From: an uncultured Atopobium sp.
GTDB taxonomy: Bacteria > Actinomycetota > Coriobacteriia > Coriobacteriales > Atopobiaceae
Assembly: GCA_946999785.1 (NCBI GenBank)
Contig: CAMQEO010000015.1
Location: forward strand, 1 to 20,698
DNA: 20,698 nucleotides
Direction of reading: 5' to 3'
Part shown: one piece after another, positions 8,187 to 15,158 of the stretch
How the letters are laid out: every line of letters starts with the position of its first letter
Numbering within the stretch: the first letter of the stretch is position 1
The notes under the pieces: generated by a model
The model's input: only the letters and a program-made list of their open reading frames with translations
The model's database searches: none
Told to the model about the DNA's origin: nothing
Program-made: the position numbers and the translations under genes

Positions 8187-10151
8187 CTACACTCCTTGAG
8201 TGCGGTTTTGTTTTAGAGCACATGCTTCTAACAGCAACTCTTGTGTATAACAGTTGGTACAAACCGTCCATGATTTGTTTACTAAGCCATGTGCCACACT
8301 TGCCAGCTGAGAAGGAGAAATTGCAGCTTGGCGGCAAAGAGATTCTTGGGAGAAAATACTTTGCATATCCCCTGTTGCAAGAAGCTTGCCCTCACTTATA
8401 ACCATAAGACGCGTAGCATAATCGGCCACAACTTCCATGTCATGACATACCATAAGAACGGCACAACCTGTTTGTTGCAAACGTACCACATGCTCCATTA
8501 CACACTGACACTCAACAAAATCAAGGCCACACGTTGGTTCGTCCAAAAGCAATAAGCGCGGATGGGTTACCATGGTTGCTGCAAGTGCTACCATCTGACG
8601 CTGACCGCGCGAAAGCATAAAAGGACTGGCAGAGGGATCAAGATTTAACTCATCAATAACCTTATCGGCACGAGCATACGCTTTATCTTTCTCGATTCCA
8701 ACTAACAAACAGCTAAACGCAACTTCTTCTCGAACACTAGGTTTTGAAAGCTGATAATCGGGGTTTTGAAAAAGCGTAGAAACAAAACGCGCGCGCGTGC
8801 TTACAGGCATGTTTTGTGTGGAGGTTCCGCACAAAGAAATTGTTCCAACACGCGGACGCAATAGACCATTAATGAGCTTGGTAATAGTTGTTTTGCCTGC
8901 TCCATTTTGTCCAACAAGTGCAACAAGCTCTCCAGGATAAATTGAAAATGAGATATCACTCAGCGTTTCTTTAGAACCAGCGTACGAAAACGAAACATGT
9001 TCAAAAGCCAAAGTCTCTGGGCAATCTTGTACCTGCTGCGATATACATGTACCTTGTGGTAATGAAGATGTATGGATTCGCGCAATACTATCGTCTGAAA
9101 GCGGTTGGTGCATATCGTGCACAAATGATTGCGAAGGAACAGACGAAAGCATATCATCCAGTACGCCCACGGTATCGGCAACGCTTACCGGCATTCTTTG
9201 ATGCGACGTACTTGAATCATTCAAACCGCGCGCCCGCAGCGTTTGGATTAAGCGCGTAGTACGCGGATAGTTAATTCCTACCGAATCCAAAAGTTCGCGT
9301 TGCTTGAGTGCTTCATCAATAGGCGCATCTAAGCAGAGCTCACCTTGCGACAACACAAGCAGACGACGGCAATACCTGCACAAAAGTGCAACTTTTTGCT
9401 CAATGACCACTATGGTAATTCCGTATGTTGCATTTAAGTCACAAAGAATCGAAAAAATCATCTCGGAAGAAACTGGGTCAAGCGCACACGTTGGCTCATC
9501 TAAAATCATAACGCGCGGACGCAGCGCCAAAATTGCAGCAATAGCAACTTTTTGTTTTTGTCCGCCCGAAAGTGTGTCTATATCACGATATTTTAAGTCT
9601 AAAATACCTACCGCACGCAAAGCTTCATCCATACGTGAATAAATTTCATCGTGAGCAATTCCAAAATTTTCAAGACCAAACAAAAGCTCGTCTTCAACAT
9701 TGCTTGCAACCATTTGAGCATCAATATCTTGGATAACAGAGCCAATATATCGTGCAATTTGAGTAAGTGAGAGCGTTTTCGATTCTTTTGAGTAAATCGT
9801 AACGCTACCGCTTAATGTTCCAGCAAAATGATGAGGTATAGCTCCTGTCATTAGCGAAGCCAATGTTGTTTTACCAGCTCCAGTAGAGCCGATAATTCCT
9901 ACAAATTCACCTTCATAAATGGAAGTATTTATGTCTTTAAGCGCACAAACTTGTTGCTGGGGCAAACGAGCAGCGGAAACATCTGCAGTTGATTTTGTAC
10001 GAGCGGTAGAGCGCGCAATATCGGCTTGCGAATTCTGCTGCGTTGCATACGTAAAGCTTACATGCTTAAAAGAGATAAGTGGCATAAGCTGAGATGCATG
10101 AGACACATCTTGCGTATCATCATAACGTGGTATTGATTTATCTTCGCGCAT
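8187..10151 (-). CDS. ECF transporter ATPase, two ABC domains fused in one chain
   Basis: A 654-residue protein holding both ATPases (EcfA and EcfA') of an ECF importer. Domain 1 (about 25-290) has Walker A GSTGAGKTT at 88-96, Q-loop Q141, signature LSGGQ at 194-198 and Walker B VMILDEP. Domain 2 (about 380-620) has Walker A GQNGAGKTT, Q462, a variant signature LSRGQ at 513-517 and LLLLDEP. The switch histidine is present in domain 2 (H570) but replaced by Gln in domain 1 (IEQK near 252), so the two sites are probably not equivalent. A linker of about 90 residues rich in Ser and Asp joins them. AAGGG precedes the ATG; ecfT follows directly. Confidence 0.93.
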   Translation of the reverse strand: MREDKSIPRYDDTQDVSHASQLMPLISFKHVSFTYATQQNSQADIARSTARTKSTADVSAARLPQQQVCALKDINTSIYEGEFVGIIGSTGAGKTTLASLMTGAIPHHFAGTLSGSVTIYSKESKTLSLTQIARYIGSVIQDIDAQMVASNVEDELLFGLENFGIAHDEIYSRMDEALRAVGILDLKYRDIDTLSGGQKQKVAIAAILALRPRVMILDEPTCALDPVSSEMIFSILCDLNATYGITIVVIEQKVALLCRYCRRLLVLSQGELCLDAPIDEALKQRELLDSVGINYPRTTRLIQTLRARGLNDSSTSHQRMPVSVADTVGVLDDMLSSVPSQSFVHDMHQPLSDDSIARIHTSSLPQGTCISQQVQDCPETLAFEHVSFSYAGSKETLSDISFSIYPGELVALVGQNGAGKTTITKLINGLLRPRVGTISLCGTSTQNMPVSTRARFVSTLFQNPDYQLSKPSVREEVAFSCLLVGIEKDKAYARADKVIDELNLDPSASPFMLSRGQRQMVALAATMVTHPRLLLLDEPTCGLDFVECQCVMEHVVRLQQTGCAVLMVCHDMEVVADYATRLMVISEGKLLATGDMQSIFSQESLCRQAAISPSQLASVAHGLVNKSWTVCTNCYTQELLLEACALKQNRTQGV

Positions 10152-10248
10152 ATGCCCTTTCCCTTATAGTCCATGAAAACGTTTAGGCAGTTTAACTTGT
10201 ATTTTAAGCATACTTCACCATAGGCGCTGTGTACGCTGCTCTTTTGTC

Positions 10249-10257
10249 AGTATAACA
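10249..10257 (-). promoter_or_regulatory. Possible internal promoter for the ECF ATPase gene
   Basis: Minus-strand extended -10 TGTTATACT in the 158-bp gap between the S-component gene and the ATPase gene; no good -35 is seen. If real, it would let the shared ATPase and EcfT be made independently of the upstream attenuator. Confidence 0.25.
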
Positions 10258-10309
10258 ATTTTTACCAAGATACTCACGCATAATTGTCACATGCAGAATT
10301 GTTTGGATG

Positions 10310-10930
10310 TTATTTGTGCAAAACCAATTTAAGAGGCTGATACAGCAAGGCAACCACAAGTCCATTTGCAAAAGCAGTTCCCACCACAATAGGAGCCATT
10401 ACCAAAGCGGCACCAAGTTCGAGGTGCAAGAATACAAGGGTTGCAACGGTTGCAAAGATACCGCCAGAAATAAGTGTGGCGACAAACGTTAAAATAAAGG
10501 GAAATGGATCGAGCTTTGAATTACGTATATGGCCAAACATATGAGTATAGGCAAGCGTCATAAGAGTCATGCAAGCAGAGGCAGGAATATCGCATGCATA
10601 CTCAAGACCAGGAATTGACGTATTGAGCTGAATAAGCGTTGCGGCAAGTGCGCCAATAATAATGCCCTGAACTACATTAGGTTTAAGCAATAAAATACTT
10701 AAGCAAAACGAAGCAATAACAAATTCGGGCTGGATTCCCGTAATTGCCAAAGACTTTGCTACCGTTAAATCCAAAATACAACCAGCAGCTAAAAGAACAG
10801 CAGTCAAAATAAGCGATGAAATTGAAAGCGCGTGATGAGGTGTTGCGTTTTGTGACACATCGCTCGTAATTTCTTCAAAAGGATTGACTGTGTTTTGAGT
10901 GTTTAATTCTTGAGCTTGTTCGTATGACAT
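10310..10930 (-). CDS. ECF transporter S component, probable tryptophan transporter (TrpP-like)
   Basis: A 206-residue membrane protein with a hydrophilic N-terminus of about 35 residues and five or six hydrophobic segments (about 36-57, 70-82, 86-104, 118-132, 144-168, 175-200). Size, topology and position ahead of an ECF ATPase and EcfT identify it as an S component. The pattern 'KPN near the second helix, IPG, a DIPAS segment, then a TLISGGIF helix' resembles the TrpP family as I remember it; no alignment was possible. The stronger argument is regulatory: a Trp-codon leader peptide and attenuator precede it. The ATG at 10930 is used because GAAAGGA lies eight bases before it; an upstream ATG at 10963 has none. 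If not tryptophan, it would still be an S component of unknown substrate. Confidence 0.7.
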   Translation of the reverse strand: MSYEQAQELNTQNTVNPFEEITSDVSQNATPHHALSISSLILTAVLLAAGCILDLTVAKSLAITGIQPEFVIASFCLSILLLKPNVVQGIIIGALAATLIQLNTSIPGLEYACDIPASACMTLMTLAYTHMFGHIRNSKLDPFPFILTFVATLISGGIFATVATLVFLHLELGAALVMAPIVVGTAFANGLVVALLYQPLKLVLHK

Positions 10931-11002
10931 AATAAGTCCTTTCGTGGATATCAACATGCGCACAGCATAGATATATTTGATAAAAAACGTATAAAGAAAT
11001 GT

Positions 11003-11097
11003 AAATAAAAAGACTTTCAGAATTACTCCGAAAGCCCTCTACAAAAATCAGCAATACTTCAGAGTAATTAACACTTAGCTAAAGATTGCCACCACCA
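11003..11097 (-). promoter_or_regulatory. Ribosome-mediated tryptophan attenuator
   Basis: Three mutually exclusive hairpins are visible on the minus strand directly behind three Trp codons. Segment 1 (11079-11089) pairs with segment 2 (11051-11062): GCAAT/ATTGC and CTTTAG/CTGAAG around one bulged U. Segment 2 (11058-11069) pairs with segment 3 (11021-11032) over 12 bp, AATTACTCTGAA with TTCGGAGTAATT, one of them G-U. Segment 3 (11027-11036) pairs with segment 4 (11012-11021) to form a terminator. A ribosome stalled on the Trp codons would cover segment 1, free segment 2 to form the antiterminator with 3, and so turn on the transporter when charged tRNA-Trp is scarce. Confidence 0.88.
11006..11036 (-). 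terminator. Attenuator terminator (segments 3:4)
   Basis: Ten-bp stem GGCTTTCGGA/TCTGAAAGTC (two G-U pairs), 5-nt loop, followed by five U on the minus strand (11007-11011). It lies 76 bp upstream of the S-component start. Confidence 0.88.
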
Positions 11098-11160
11098 TGC
11101 CTGTACAGAAGAATTATTAGAAGCAGACGCAACACACGTAAGCGCAGTTTGAGCAAGCAT
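11068..11160 (-). CDS. Trp-rich leader peptide (30 residues)
   Basis: Short reading frame with a very strong ribosome binding site, AAAGGAGG, five bases before its ATG. It encodes 30 residues beginning MLAQTALTC and ending QAWWWQSLAKC, followed by TAA. Residues 22-24 are three consecutive tryptophans (TGG codons, 11089-11097), placed exactly at the edge of attenuator segment 1. This arrangement is the hallmark of trp leader peptides, whose translation rather than product matters. It is regulatory: the downstream gene is the ECF S component, not a trp biosynthetic gene. No trp biosynthesis gene is in the window. Confidence 0.9.
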   Translation of the reverse strand: MLAQTALTCVASASNNSSVQAWWWQSLAKC

Positions 11161-11190
11161 GGCAACCTCCTTTAGGTTATAGTGCAGCAT

Positions 11191-11208
11191 CAAGTTTTTA
11201 AGAACTTG
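11191..11208 (-). repeat. Small inverted repeat in the 5' UTR of the leader transcript
   Basis: CAAGTT and AACTTG arms (6 bp) around a 6-nt centre, immediately at the predicted transcription start. It could form a 5' stabilising hairpin; no further function is evident. Confidence 0.35.
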
Positions 11209-11212
11209 TACT

Positions 11213-11242
11213 ATCATACACATTCGCGAACATGTTACGCAA
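11213..11242 (-). promoter_or_regulatory. Promoter of the Trp leader/ECF transporter unit
   Basis: Minus strand: -35 TTGCGT (11237-11242) and -10 TATGAT (11213-11218) separated by 18 bp. Transcription would start near 11206, about 46 bases ahead of the leader peptide. The -35 lies inside one arm of the 24-bp palindrome at 11238-11261, which suggests repressor control in addition to attenuation. Confidence 0.55.
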
Positions 11243-11261
11243 TACCTTAAAAGGTATTGCG
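11238..11261. promoter_or_regulatory. 24-bp palindrome, candidate operator
   Basis: Perfect arms CGCAATACCTT and AAGGTATTGCG with a 2-bp centre. There is no U-run on either strand, so it is not an intrinsic terminator. It covers the -35 of the leader promoter, as a repressor site would. AATACC half-sites recur at 11349-11354 and 11410-11415 ahead of the XRE gene. Confidence 0.5.
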
Positions 11262-11359
11262 AAACGCTTCGCAACAAATCCGAAAACACTAACACTTTGA
11301 AAACGCCCAACCCTTGAGGCGAAGGAATTCGAAATTTGTTATTACAGTAATACCATGTG

Positions 11360-11388
11360 TTTTTGCAAAGTCGTACATAAAATATAAT
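11360..11388 (+). promoter_or_regulatory. Possible promoter of the XRE regulator gene
   Basis: Perfect -10 TATAAT at 11383-11388 with a poor -35 (TTTTTG, 17-bp spacing). It lies within the 300-bp divergent region between the Trp leader and the XRE gene. The word ATACCATGT occurs twice here (11350 and 11411). Confidence 0.35.
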
Positions 11389-11474
11389 TAGTAACCTATC
11401 AGAAACATAAATACCATGTACGGGGTTTATCGTGGTTCTTATACACAATAAGTGCCTTGAAAATAAAACGCCAT

Positions 11475-11726
11475 ATGTCTGTAGCAGCACTGGCGCACAA
11501 AGGTGCCGCAGTGCGCACTGCAGGCATGCACAACTTACATCGCATGATTGAAGAAGATATGTCCAATCAGGACTTAATGAGAATGAGCAATATTTCCGCC
11601 AACATTATTACCAAACTACGGACGGGAAAATATATATCACTAGAGAAAGTGGAAGGCATTTGCACGGCCCTACACTGCACGTCCAACGATATTTTGGAAT
11701 TTATAGCGGAGAAAAAATCAAAATAA
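11475..11726 (+). CDS. XRE-like helix-turn-helix regulator (HTH_26 type)
   Basis: Small DNA-binding protein of about 83 residues. The part from the second half of the first helix to the end is typical of the short XRE/HTH_26 family: NLHRMIEEDMSNQDL, then the recognition region NISANIITKLRTGKY, then LEKVEGICTALHCTSNDILEFI. The start is uncertain. A TTG at 11457, ATG at 11475 and ATG at 11526 are all in frame and none has a clear Shine-Dalgarno. The first 17 residues are Ala-rich, GC-rich in DNA and unlike family N-termini, so a recombination junction may lie here. The gene ends where the hsdM remnant begins, as regulators of type I restriction loci often do. Confidence 0.75.
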   Translation: MSVAALAHKGAAVRTAGMHNLHRMIEEDMSNQDLMRMSNISANIITKLRTGKYISLEKVEGICTALHCTSNDILEFIAEKKSK

Positions 11727-11926
11727 TTAATACAAGAAAACTTGAATCAGAATTATGGGAATCTACGGATTTATTACGTGCTGGTTCCAAGCTCACATCA
11801 AATCAATATTGTATGCCTGTGCTTGGGCTTATTTTCCTACGCTACGCATATAGCAGATACAAGATGGTTGAAGCAGAAATCTTAAAAGGTCGTCCAACTC
11901 GTGGCGGACGAGTGAGGCCAACATAA
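11723..11926 (+). pseudogene. hsdM: N-terminal remnant of type I restriction-modification methyltransferase HsdM
   Basis: About 67 residues matching the HsdM N-terminus: INTRKLESELWESTDLLRAG, followed by a KLTSNQYCMPVLGLIFLRYA segment and KGRPTRGGRV, then a stop. A full HsdM is around 500 residues and carries the SAM and NPPF motifs, all missing here. The frame overlaps the end of the XRE gene and the expected ATG is replaced by ATA or ATT, so even the start is lost. The family call rests on recalled conserved HsdM sequence. Neither hsdS nor hsdR is nearby. Confidence 0.85.
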
Positions 11927-11952
11927 AGGTTAGATTTGGCGAAGAACCGATC

Positions 11953-13002
11953 CTATGACTTCTTCGTATTCTCTTCCAATTCCAGCATGTATTTATCAAA
12001 GTCAGACATGAACAATCTATCCTGAATAACACGATACTTTTCAAATTCAGTCTCCGCTTTTGCCTTTGCAATCTCTGCTGTGATTTTACCTGCATCCTGA
12101 AGAATCTCTCTGTCATCAGCCATCAAGAATAAATCCAGACGTTTTGCCCAATCCTTCATTGTCATCGGAATATGACGTTCAGCACGATCTTCTGCCAGAT
12201 CCAGATACGCCGAAACAATACGCTCTAAAGAACGCATTTCCTGCTCATTCAGATAATTCTTTGCAACGCTTACGTCACTTTTTACAATCTTTCCTTCTGG
12301 TGCTGCCGCCCAAGTGGTTAGACCCATATGTGGCTTGTCTGCATCTGCTCGCTCATAAATCAATTCTGCTGCCGTATGACCGTGAATTGCATAATGCATC
12401 TTATTTTGAACCTTTGCAAAGAACTTCTTCGTTGTTTTCGCTGTGCGGTCATAATCAAGAGCTGTGGCATAGATGTCAGTTATCTTCTGATAAAATCTAC
12501 GCTCAGAAAGACGAATTTCACGAATCTGCTCAAGCAAACGGTCAAAGTACTCTGTTGTGAGCACAGATCCACCATTTTTCAGGCGTTCATCATCCATGAC
12601 CCATCCTTTGATGGTGTAGTCCTTCACTATGCCATTGGCCCACTTACGAAACTGCACTGCTCGCTCATTGTTCACCTTAAATCCAACCGCAATAATCATT
12701 TGAAGATTATAATGCTTTGTATCACGAGTCACCTGACGTGAACCTTCGGTTTGAACTATCCGGAAATTCCGGATAGTTGAATCTTCCTCAAGCTCTGAGT
12801 CGGAATAAATCTTCTTAATATGCTCATTGATTGTACGAATATCCACATCATACAGCGTAGCCATCATCTTCTGCGTCAGCCATATATTCTCATCCTCATA
12901 ACGCATCTCAATACTATCCTGCTGATCACCAACAGAGGCAACATAGGTTAGGTATTCTGCTGCACTGGAACGGATGGTTATTTCGTCTTTTTTCTTTTTC
13001 AA
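11953..13002 (-). CDS. RhuM family protein
   Basis: A 349-residue protein of the RhuM family, named from a Salmonella pathogenicity island and often found as an extra gene in type I restriction-modification loci; its biochemical role is unknown. Typical segments are IWLTQKMMATLYDVDIRTIN (a KilA/Bro-like DNA-binding start), VGFKVNNERAVQFRKWAN, MHYAIHGHTAAELIYERAD and LTTWAAAPEGKIVKSDV. The reading frame is uninterrupted and of family length, so it may be functional. A TTG at 13002 is preferred: AAGGAGG lies nine bases upstream, whereas the ATG at 13023 has none and contains that element within its codons. It points against the hsdM remnant, an arrangement that implies rearrangement. Confidence 0.85.
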   Translation of the reverse strand: MKKKKDEITIRSSAAEYLTYVASVGDQQDSIEMRYEDENIWLTQKMMATLYDVDIRTINEHIKKIYSDSELEEDSTIRNFRIVQTEGSRQVTRDTKHYNLQMIIAVGFKVNNERAVQFRKWANGIVKDYTIKGWVMDDERLKNGGSVLTTEYFDRLLEQIREIRLSERRFYQKITDIYATALDYDRTAKTTKKFFAKVQNKMHYAIHGHTAAELIYERADADKPHMGLTTWAAAPEGKIVKSDVSVAKNYLNEQEMRSLERIVSAYLDLAEDRAERHIPMTMKDWAKRLDLFLMADDREILQDAGKITAEIAKAKAETEFEKYRVIQDRLFMSDFDKYMLELEENTKKS

Positions 13003-13038
13003 ATAGGAGAACCTCCTTGACATACCAAAATCATTATT

Positions 13039-13245
13039 CTACCTGTGCATCAAAAGATTGCTTACAATTTCCATGATTTGATCTAATTCATCCTGATGCT
13101 CCATAAACAATTCTACATTGCCACTTCCCCAATGCCCTAAACCGGTAATATCTTTGCAAATACCGGTAGGGTCAATAATCTCTGAAAACTTCATATTAAT
13201 CAAGATACGCAATGTGCTATAAGACAAGCTATCAACAAAAATCAG
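13039..13245 (-). pseudogene. C-terminal remnant of a DUF5655-type protein
   Basis: About 68 residues resembling the end of DUF5655 domains (C-termini of some nuclease-like defence proteins): LRILINMKFSEIIDPTGICK, then DITGLGHWGSGNVE and DELDQIMEIV, closed by TAG. Upstream, the same frame runs into the complementary part of pepD and loses all similarity at about 13245, exactly at the pepD stop. The rest of the gene is therefore missing. The family call is from memory of the conserved pattern NMKF-I-DP-G-CKD-TG-GRWGNG. Confidence 0.65.
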
Positions 13246-13246
13246 C

Positions 13247-14671
13247 CTATAAATTAGCATCCATCTTAAACGTAAGCTTCGACAGCAAAATAGCCTGAGT
13301 GTACAACTCGCCCATATGCTTTTCGGATTCTTTTCGCGTATGTGCAACAGTCTTTTGATTCTCTTTTGTCAAAAACGCTGTTAACTCGTCACCCGTAAGA
13401 TCACGGCTTTGCTCAATAATTTCTTCAACACGCGCACGGTACCAACGATTAAGCTCATCAAGATACGCGGCATTTGCCAGAGCAAAGTGAGCATAGTGAC
13501 TCTCTACAAGCGCGGCAAGCGATTTGTAATACCACCATGCGTCACGCGCATTATACGTCATGCTCGTGTTTTTGAACGAAGCATCAGTATCATTCATATT
13601 AGTGAAAAATGGAATAAACGGCGTAAAGGTAGGTCCTCCAATACAAAGCCACATAATTGCTGCTCTATCCCCTGCAACGTCGTTTCTAATCTGCAAAATA
13701 TGAGCATTTTGAGTTCTGTTAAGGCCAATGGGACGAAACTTATGTTTATCAGCATCCGCGCCATGACCTAGTGGATCGTAGGGAGTGTTTTGATAATGCG
13801 ATCCCAGCAAAAATTGGATATCCTCACGCGTAATAAGCTTTTGCGCACGAGATATAAACGGAAGATTAAAATCTTCAGGATCTTGGGTACGCTCGGGATT
13901 GAGGTATTTTTGAACATACCACGTACGAGAGGTATTGTAATGCCTATCCTCATCGGTTGCGGTACCAAAAATATGACGTACATTCCAACAGTTACGATCA
14001 GGATTAAGACGATGTGTATCCACAAATTCGCGAATCCCTTCGCTGTACATAAAATTGTCGGGGTCGTCAAAATCAACGCATTCAATAGAAACACAGTTAG
14101 GAGCAACAGCATAGCAATCGTCGGGAATACGCTGCGCAACCCAATGATGACCTGTTACAATTTCCATGTACCAGATATCATCTTTATCACTGAATAACAC
14201 CGAATTACCTGCAGGACTACCATACTTTTTTATGAGCGAACCTAAATATTCAACACCGTGACGAGCCGAAGTAATATAGGGAAGCACGGCGGTTTGCATG
14301 CAGTCTTCATCTAAACCATCGCGAACAAGAGGATCAAATGCAAGTGTGCGAGAATTGCCGTAGGTAGATTCGGTACACGACATACAAACATTATGCTGGT
14401 TGATTCCGCTTTCATCGTAATAACCGCACTTTTTATAATCAACATTAGGAACAGCAGGAACTCTATCGGCATCAGCAGGAAGCTCCATGCTAAATTTATT
14501 AAGCCAAGACTTTAAGATTTTTCCTTTGTCGTTTGTGCGCGCGGGTTCAATAATAAACTTTTGCGGCGTAATGGGTCTAAATGTATCATCATTACGCGCG
14601 ATCATGGTTGAACCGTCAATAGAAGCTTTCTTCCCTACTAAAATGGTGGTACAGGCACTATGGTGTCTCAT
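13247..14671 (-). CDS. pepD: C69 family dipeptidase
   Basis: Ntn-hydrolase dipeptidase of 474 residues that splits a broad range of dipeptides, probably in the cytosol. The family pattern is clear: the N-terminal Cys (residue 7, in HSACTTILVG), the KKASIDGSTMIARNDD stretch, and further conserved parts such as CMSCTESTYGN, GSPAGNSVLFSD and WYMEIVTGHHWVA. In characterised relatives the exposed N-terminal Cys is the nucleophile. The ATG at 14671 is chosen for its AGGAG five bases upstream; an ATG at 14686 lacks one. The stop codon touches the DUF5655 remnant, so the native downstream sequence has been replaced. Confidence 0.95.
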   Translation of the reverse strand: MRHHSACTTILVGKKASIDGSTMIARNDDTFRPITPQKFIIEPARTNDKGKILKSWLNKFSMELPADADRVPAVPNVDYKKCGYYDESGINQHNVCMSCTESTYGNSRTLAFDPLVRDGLDEDCMQTAVLPYITSARHGVEYLGSLIKKYGSPAGNSVLFSDKDDIWYMEIVTGHHWVAQRIPDDCYAVAPNCVSIECVDFDDPDNFMYSEGIREFVDTHRLNPDRNCWNVRHIFGTATDEDRHYNTSRTWYVQKYLNPERTQDPEDFNLPFISRAQKLITREDIQFLLGSHYQNTPYDPLGHGADADKHKFRPIGLNRTQNAHILQIRNDVAGDRAAIMWLCIGGPTFTPFIPFFTNMNDTDASFKNTSMTYNARDAWWYYKSLAALVESHYAHFALANAAYLDELNRWYRARVEEIIEQSRDLTGDELTAFLTKENQKTVAHTRKESEKHMGELYTQAILLSKLTFKMDANL

Positions 14672-14743
14672 AGCCGCTCCTCTCATGTAACAATTTAGCT
14701 ATAGTATACTGTACGTGTATCAAAAGACATAGAAAGGTCAGAG

Positions 14744-15121
14744 ATGAAAAATCTTACACGCATATCGCAAGTCTTACATGCTCTATCTCTTATCTTAATG
14801 CTTGCAGTAATCTCTTTTAAATTTTTACCGTTTTCACTAGCTCTACCAACATTCGACGTACTCTATGTTATTATTGGCGTTAACTGTGTTGCGTATATCT
14901 TGCTTGCAATTTCGATAGGAATCAAAGTTTATCAAAACCTAGCTCAAAAAGACGATACACAAGCTCATAAACCAGTGAATACACGACAGCGCATCTTAAC
15001 TATCGTATGGAAGACCATATACTTTGCAATAACAGTTATGGCGCTTGTCTACTCGGCGCTCATAACAGTCGTGGCAATATTTATGGTAGCTTACTTAGGC
15101 TATGCATTGGGTAATGCATAG
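14744..15121 (+). CDS. Small integral membrane protein, function unknown
   Basis: 125 residues with four hydrophobic segments, about 9-29, 37-60, 85-105 and 106-122, and a charged loop in the middle (QKDDTQAHKPVNTRQR). AAGG lies nine bases before the ATG. It is divergent from pepD and convergent with hisS, separated from hisS by 37 bp. I do not recognise the family. The coding potential is supported by the ribosome binding site, consistent hydrophobic pattern and lack of a competing frame. Confidence 0.75.
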   Translation: MKNLTRISQVLHALSLILMLAVISFKFLPFSLALPTFDVLYVIIGVNCVAYILLAISIGIKVYQNLAQKDDTQAHKPVNTRQRILTIVWKTIYFAITVMALVYSALITVVAIFMVAYLGYALGNA

Positions 15122-15158
15122 CCATTCACTCACAACTACTTACAACTACGCGCACTCG

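Noticed and set aside
11906..11956. Continuation of the hsdM remnant in another frame (ANIKVRFGEEPIL)
   Set aside because: Sixteen residues are too few to tell whether this is coding; not recognisable as HsdM, HsdS or HsdR.
11939..11966. CGAAGAA/TTCTTCG inverted repeat between hsdM and rhuM
   Set aside because: A long loop and no U-run on either strand make it a poor terminator.
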